Origin: Bicyclus anynana
Lineage: Eukaryota; Arthropoda; Insecta; Lepidoptera; Nymphalidae
Length of the DNA: 64,000 nucleotides
Reading direction: 5' to 3'
NCBI RefSeq assembly: GCF_947172395.1
Contig: NC_069090.1
Coordinates: 17,132,962 to 17,196,961 of the forward strand
The notes below the pieces were generated by a model. It made no database searches. It was not told the origin of the DNA and saw nothing but the letters and a program-made list of their open reading frames with translations. This document shows positions 39,101 to 45,100 of the stretch, in pieces. The position numbers and the translations under genes were made by a program. How positions within the stretch are numbered: the first letter of the stretch is position 1; each line of letters opens with the position of its first letter.

Positions 39101-42100
39101 GATCCCACAGTCGAAACTCTGACTTTTGATCTCGAAAAAACGTTACCTTTACCGCGTATACCTACTAATATCGTCTTTTACAAAAGACAACTCTGGGTAT
39201 ACAATTTAGGTATACATACTGGGAGCAAAGACGAAGCTCACTGCAATGTATGGGTAGAAGGAGAAGCTGGCAGAGGTGCTCAAGAGGTGGGGTCTTGCCT
39301 CATCAAACATATCACAGAAAGGCTTGATAGCAACGTTAAATATCTGATTTTATGGAGCGATTCGTGTGGTGGTCAGAACCGCAATATAAAATTGATATTA
39401 ATGCTGAAAGCCATGTTGAATGAACATCCAACTTTAGAGCAGATAAATATAAAATTCCTTGAATCAGGGCATAGCTTTCTCCCAAATGATACAGATTTTG
39501 GAAAGATAGAATGTGCCTTAAAGCGGCAACAGAGGCTCTATACACCGGATGATTATATTCAGATTATGAAAACTTGTAAAAAAACGAATCCAATGCATGT
39601 ACATAGGATGAAAAATGAAGATTTCTTGTCATCGTTGAAGTTAGAAAAAAATATAATTAATAGAAAGAAAATGATAGGCGGAGAGAAAGTTTCATGGCTT
39701 CAAACTAAAGAAATTATGATTAAAAAGGATGAAATGTTCAAAATTTACATGAAAACTAATTTGAATGAAGATTTTAAAGTAGTGAATATTAAAAAAAATG
39801 TTCGCGGAAGACAATATTTTATAACAAAAGCGATAATGGAGCCACTTTGGCCAACAGGGAAACCTGTCCCTGACGCTAAGTTAAGGGATTTAAAAAGTAT
39901 GCTACACTTGATTCCGCAAGACTCACATGATTTTTATGTGAAACTTGTCGGAAATGACGATATAGAAGACGATCTTGAAGGCTTTTCAGGTCAACCGGAT
40001 TTTGATATAGAATTGGATTTAGATTAAGTTATTTTTGATATTCAATTAAACTTATTTGTAGTTTTTAACATTCTCATATTATATATATAATTCTAAGGAT
40101 TTAAGATTTGTTTTTATTTTAATAATAAATCGATATGTTTAAAATAAATATGGGATTTTTAATTTTTTTCCTATAAATTTATGGCATGATGATAAATTAA
40201 CAAAGAACCAACCAACACACAGATAGTTTAGCAAAAAGGAACCAACGAGTTATTCTTTAATTATTATTAAAAGTGTTAATGATTTTCATTAATATGATAT
40301 TTGTTTACATAGAGCAAATTATTTGGAACAATATTGTAAATAAACTTCATTCAAAATTACAAACAATTTCACTGTGTACAAAATTTAGACAAAAATGGCT
40401 TTTTCTCAAAACTGTCATCGTGTGGGTTGATTCTGTTTTGCATAAGTAGGTCCAATTATTCATTGTCAAGTGTGTTCTTCAGAAGGGCTGGTCATGGTGG
40501 CTCCTTAATTTTCTTACATAATAACTTAAAATGTAAGGATAGAAAAGATATAGTTCGTCTTTCTGTGGAATGCATTGTTGAACTTTCTTGTGTGGAGTTG
40601 GAACAAATTATTATAGTATGCGTGTACAGACCCCCTCCTGCTGACTTTGATCAATTTGAAGAGGTAATGGAAGATGTAATGAGGCGATTGTGCACATCTT
40701 CCAAACAAATACTGATTTGCGGCGATTTTAATGTTGATATTCTAACAGAAAACTCAAAATCTGTTAGATTTCTTACCTTATTTAAATGTTTTGATTTGAT
40801 GCATGCTTTTAACGAACCTACTAGGATAACCGCAACTTCAGGTACCTGTCTGGATAATATATTTTATAATTGTGTGCTTGAGAGAAAGAAGATAATAAAT
40901 AAATTAAGCTCTGATCATAGTGGTCAAATAATTACTATCTTAAATAATAAAGCCAATAGCAATCAATGGGTAAAGTGTAGGCCAATAACTGAAAGTAAAT
41001 TAAAGCGATTCAAAAACACAATTATTTCTAAAATTCCAAGTCTTGCATTTGAAAATAATCATCCAGACATGCTCTTTGGTACACTTTTCAAGACAATAGA
41101 CAGAGAGTTTAGTAAAATTTTTAACTTTAAACGCATTAATGCTAGCCAAAAATTAAAGTTTAGCGAATGGGCTACTGTAGGCATTTACAAAAGTAGAGAC
41201 AAACTGTACGAGTTGTACGAGGAAAAACAATATACTCAAACGCGAACTTATTTAAATTATGTCAAAAGTTACTCAAAAATTTTCAAACGTGTTTGTATTC
41301 TTGCGAAATCGTTACACATCAAACAGAAAATAATTGAGTCTGAGAACAAGATACAAACCACCTGGAATATAATTAATAGAGAATCAGGAAAAATCAAACC
41401 GCGGGATATCAGTTTTGAATTAATTGTCAATGACAAAAAGGTAAACACTGATATCGAGGTTGTTAATGCCTTTGAAGATTTTTTCCAGAATGTTCCTATC
41501 TTGTTAACTGATTCACTAGATTCGTCTGCTACGGAAGCCCAGAGACTATTAAGAGGCAATGTGTGAAATTCAAAAAGAACGTTGCACTCTTTAGAGTGCA
41601 ACGTTCTTTTTGAATTTCACCACATAACTGTATCAGACATTAAAAAATCTTTCAATTTGTTAAAATTAAAAAGAACCGGAGATCTGTGGGGCATGTCAGT
41701 GAAAGTAATATCTAATATAATTGATGTAATTGCTCCCCACTTAGCCATTATTTTTAATGAATGTGTGGACTTAGGTATTTTTCCGAACCTAATGAAGCAT
41801 GGCAAATTGATACCACTTTTTAAATCAGGAGACAAATCAGATCTTAATAATTATAGACCGATTACAATATTGCCAACACTTAGCAAGGTCTTTGAAAAAA
41901 TCATATTAAATCAACTTTTATGTCATTTTAATTTAAATAACTTGTTTCATCCTGAACAGTATGGTTTTACAAAAGGTCGCAATACAACTGATGCAGGGGC
42001 TAAACTTTTAAAACATATTTATGAAGCATGGGAAGGTTCTAAGAATGCTATTGGTGTGTTCTGTGATCTGTCCAAGGCGTTCGATTGTGTTGACCATAAC

Positions 42101-45100
42101 ACCCTTCTACTCAAGTTAAGCCACTATGGCATCAAAAGTGTTGCACTCGATCTCATTGCCTCTTATCTCAGTGATAGAACGCAGAAGGTATGCATAAATG
42201 ATATAAAGTCGCACGGTTCCACTACCATAATGGGCGTCCCACAGGGTTCAATTCTGGGTCCTTTTCTATTTTTAGTGTACATAAACGATTTACCATACCA
42301 TGTCAGCGGCATATGTGAGATTGTACTGTTTGCTGATGACACATCCTTAATTTTTAAGTCCGACAGAAATAAAGATAACTCTGACGACGTTAACCGTGCC
42401 ATATCGCATGTGTCGCATTGGTTCACTGCAAATAATCTACTTTTGAATGCCAAGAAAACTAAATGTATTGAGTTTTCATTGCCAAATGTTAAAAAATTAG
42501 ATAAGTCTATAATGATCGATGGTGAAACACTGGAAATGGAGAGTTCCACAGTTTTCCTGGGAGTGACCTTGGATTGTAAACTTCAGTGGGGTGCTCATAT
42601 AGAAAAACTGTCTGGTAAACTTAGCTCAGCGGCATTTGCCATGAGAAAAATAAGACAGTTTACTGATGTTGATACAGCTAGGCTTGTTTATTTTGCGTAC
42701 TTTCACAGCGTAATGTCTTACGGTATTTTATTGTGGGGCAAGGCTGCCGATATACAATCTATATTTGTTCTTCAAAAAAGAGCAATTCGAGCAATATATC
42801 AATTAAAATCACGCGAGTCCCTTCGTCAAAAGTTTAAAGAAATAGGTATACTAACAGTAGCCTGTCAATATATATATAACAGTATAGTATATGTAAGACA
42901 AAATATTAATTTGTTCAAACGAAAAGGAGATTTAAACCCACGTCTTACTAGACACGGGCATAAGTTAGTTATTTCTGCATATCGTCTCCAAAGAGTAAAA
43001 AAATCTTTTGTAGGTTTGGGTGTACTCTTCTATAATAAGATCCCCAAGACTGTGATGGACCTGCCAATGCATAGCTTTAAGCAATGTGTTAAAAAACATC
43101 TACTTAGTCGAGGGTACTACAACATTGATGAGTTCCTTAATGATAAAGATGCTTGGAGGTCGTTGGATCAGCTTCCACCTTCACACAGAAAGTAAAACTA
43201 TAAAAAATGTAAACAGTAATTGTTATTAATTGTAAATTATAATACTGTATGACTTTTTCAAAAGAGCAACTGTTGAGTTTCTTGCCGGTATCTTCTCAGC
43301 AGAACCTGCCTTCCGAACCGGTGGTAGAATCTTTACAAATAGTCAACTGACGTGTCAAAAGTGCTTGTAAACTGAGCCTACTTGAAATAAATGATTTTTG
43401 ATTTGATTTGATTTAAGAAAATTACCAAAAAGAGTTAAAGCATTTTCACATAAATATTGACTTAAGAAATTATTCTAATAAATATTACACAATAAAAATT
43501 ATACTTATGTTATGAAAAACAAACCCACTTGAGTTTTTAGAGTTTAAACTATCGATAGTGTTATTCATATTAAATGATTATGAAACACGGCTAAAACTCA
43601 CGTGATATTACGTCGGAGTATGCCCGACTAGTTTCGTGCCGCGATGCAAGAACCAGCTCATGACTAAGGGCCCCGTATGGGTTCGAAACTAGTCGGGCAT
43701 ACTCCGACGTAATATCACGTGAGTTTTAGCCGTGTTTCATAACCACTTGAGTTTGTTAAGCTTTCTATCTAAATCTAGCCCTTACTTATTGTGTATGATA
43801 TTGTAGATGTTATCAAATTAGGTACCTATAGATTCATGTACGTATGTTCGGTACTAGGTAGAACTAATTAGTTACGTACTAGGCAAGCTAATGTCTTACG
43901 AAATAAATTAATTAAGTACACGTCACACTATACTGCTGGTCCGATAGCGATCGTTTGTCGTGAACTTTGACACAATTAGCCTGCATGTGATGACCAGACC
44001 TTCTTAAAACGCTGAAAAATTGTATTACAATATTGCCCATACTCCTACCATAGTAGGGTAAGCAACTATAGACTTAGGACTGTGGCTTTGAAAGGTGGCA
44101 AGTACTCTAATGCGTCCATGAATAATACTTCTTCTTCTTTGGCCTCGCCTTGTTACGTTTATATGGGGTCAATCTTTTCAATCATGCGCCATTTTGTACG
44201 CTACGTTCCGTTACGTCCTCATTCTTCAGGTACTTACGGACCTTCGTCAACCTCGATGCTATTGGTATCTCTTTTCCCCTCTTCTTATAATAAGTTTTAA
44301 TAATACAATTCATCCATAAATGAAATGGCATCCATGAATACTAAATTTATTCTACGGCATTGCATCAGTAGGTCTAACATACGACCAACATATCAAGTGA
44401 AGAGACATAGACAAAATGTCGAGCGGTGGCGGAGTATAGGCAATAGCTATATTTTCCGTTGCGTCGCTATTGACATTTGTAAATTTCTCTACACGAGGTA
44501 CGTCGTTGGTCGCATGTATTGAAATTTGCTAGCTTCTAAATCAACTACAGTTCGGACTCCATACCTACTTACTTTCCTAATTATCTGTGGTAAGTCCAAA
44601 AGCTGATTTTCGGCATTTGTAAAATGTCAGAGGTCTGTCAGAGGCAGGCTCTATTGACACATCGATATTACTCGTAACATATTGATGGGCGCCGAGCGAA
44701 ATGACCTTTTACGGCCATCTATCTTCCTTCACATCTTAATTAATCACCCCGCTGTGAAAGGGTTGTGATTTTAGCAGAAATTTAATTAAGTTGTATGAGA
44801 AAAATCTTAAAGGAATTATCTCTTTATTAACTTATTGTAAGATATTTAATATTAGAGGATGCCCGCGGCTACGTCTGTGTAAAATTCAGTTAATTACAAA
44901 TCCAACGGAAACCATTGATTGTTCCGGGATGAAAGTAGCATATGTGTGAATACAGGGTATAATCTATATCTTTTCTAAATTTTAGGTAAATCGGTTTATT
45001 ACTTAGTTTATGCGTAGAAGTGTAACAAACGTGTATACACACTTTCGAGTTTATAAAAGTAGGAAGTTTAATTAAGAGGTGGTGTATGTTATCAAGATAA

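Larger units (their letters stand above)
35620..40453 (+). mobile_element. Complete 4834-bp DNA transposon with TIRs and AATT duplication
   Basis: Left end GGACCTACTTATGCAA; right end TTGCATAAGTAGGTCC. The match continues imperfectly over about 35 bases (CAG-A-C-A--CCACAC shared). It is flanked by AATT on both sides. An inverted GGTTGGTTCTT core also occurs subterminally (35934, inverse near 40203). A three-exon transposase gene and its own AATAAA lie inside. The 4-bp duplication fits Sola-like or similar superfamilies; the superfamily is not proven. It is nested in a LINE, so it is the younger insertion. Confidence 0.9.
34845..43415 (+). mobile_element. 5'-truncated Jockey/CR1-like LINE, split by a DNA transposon
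   Basis: A LINE of about 3.7 kb of its own sequence lies opposite to CaMKK in its largest intron. It holds the end of ORF1, ORF2 (endonuclease then reverse transcriptase), a short 3' UTR (TGCCGGTATCTTCTCAGCAG, AAAAGTGCTTGTAAACTGAG, CCTACTTGAAATAAATGA) and a TGATTTGATTTGATTT tail. It is interrupted from 35620 to 40453. The 5' boundary is approximate and no target-site duplication was identified. Confidence 0.88.
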
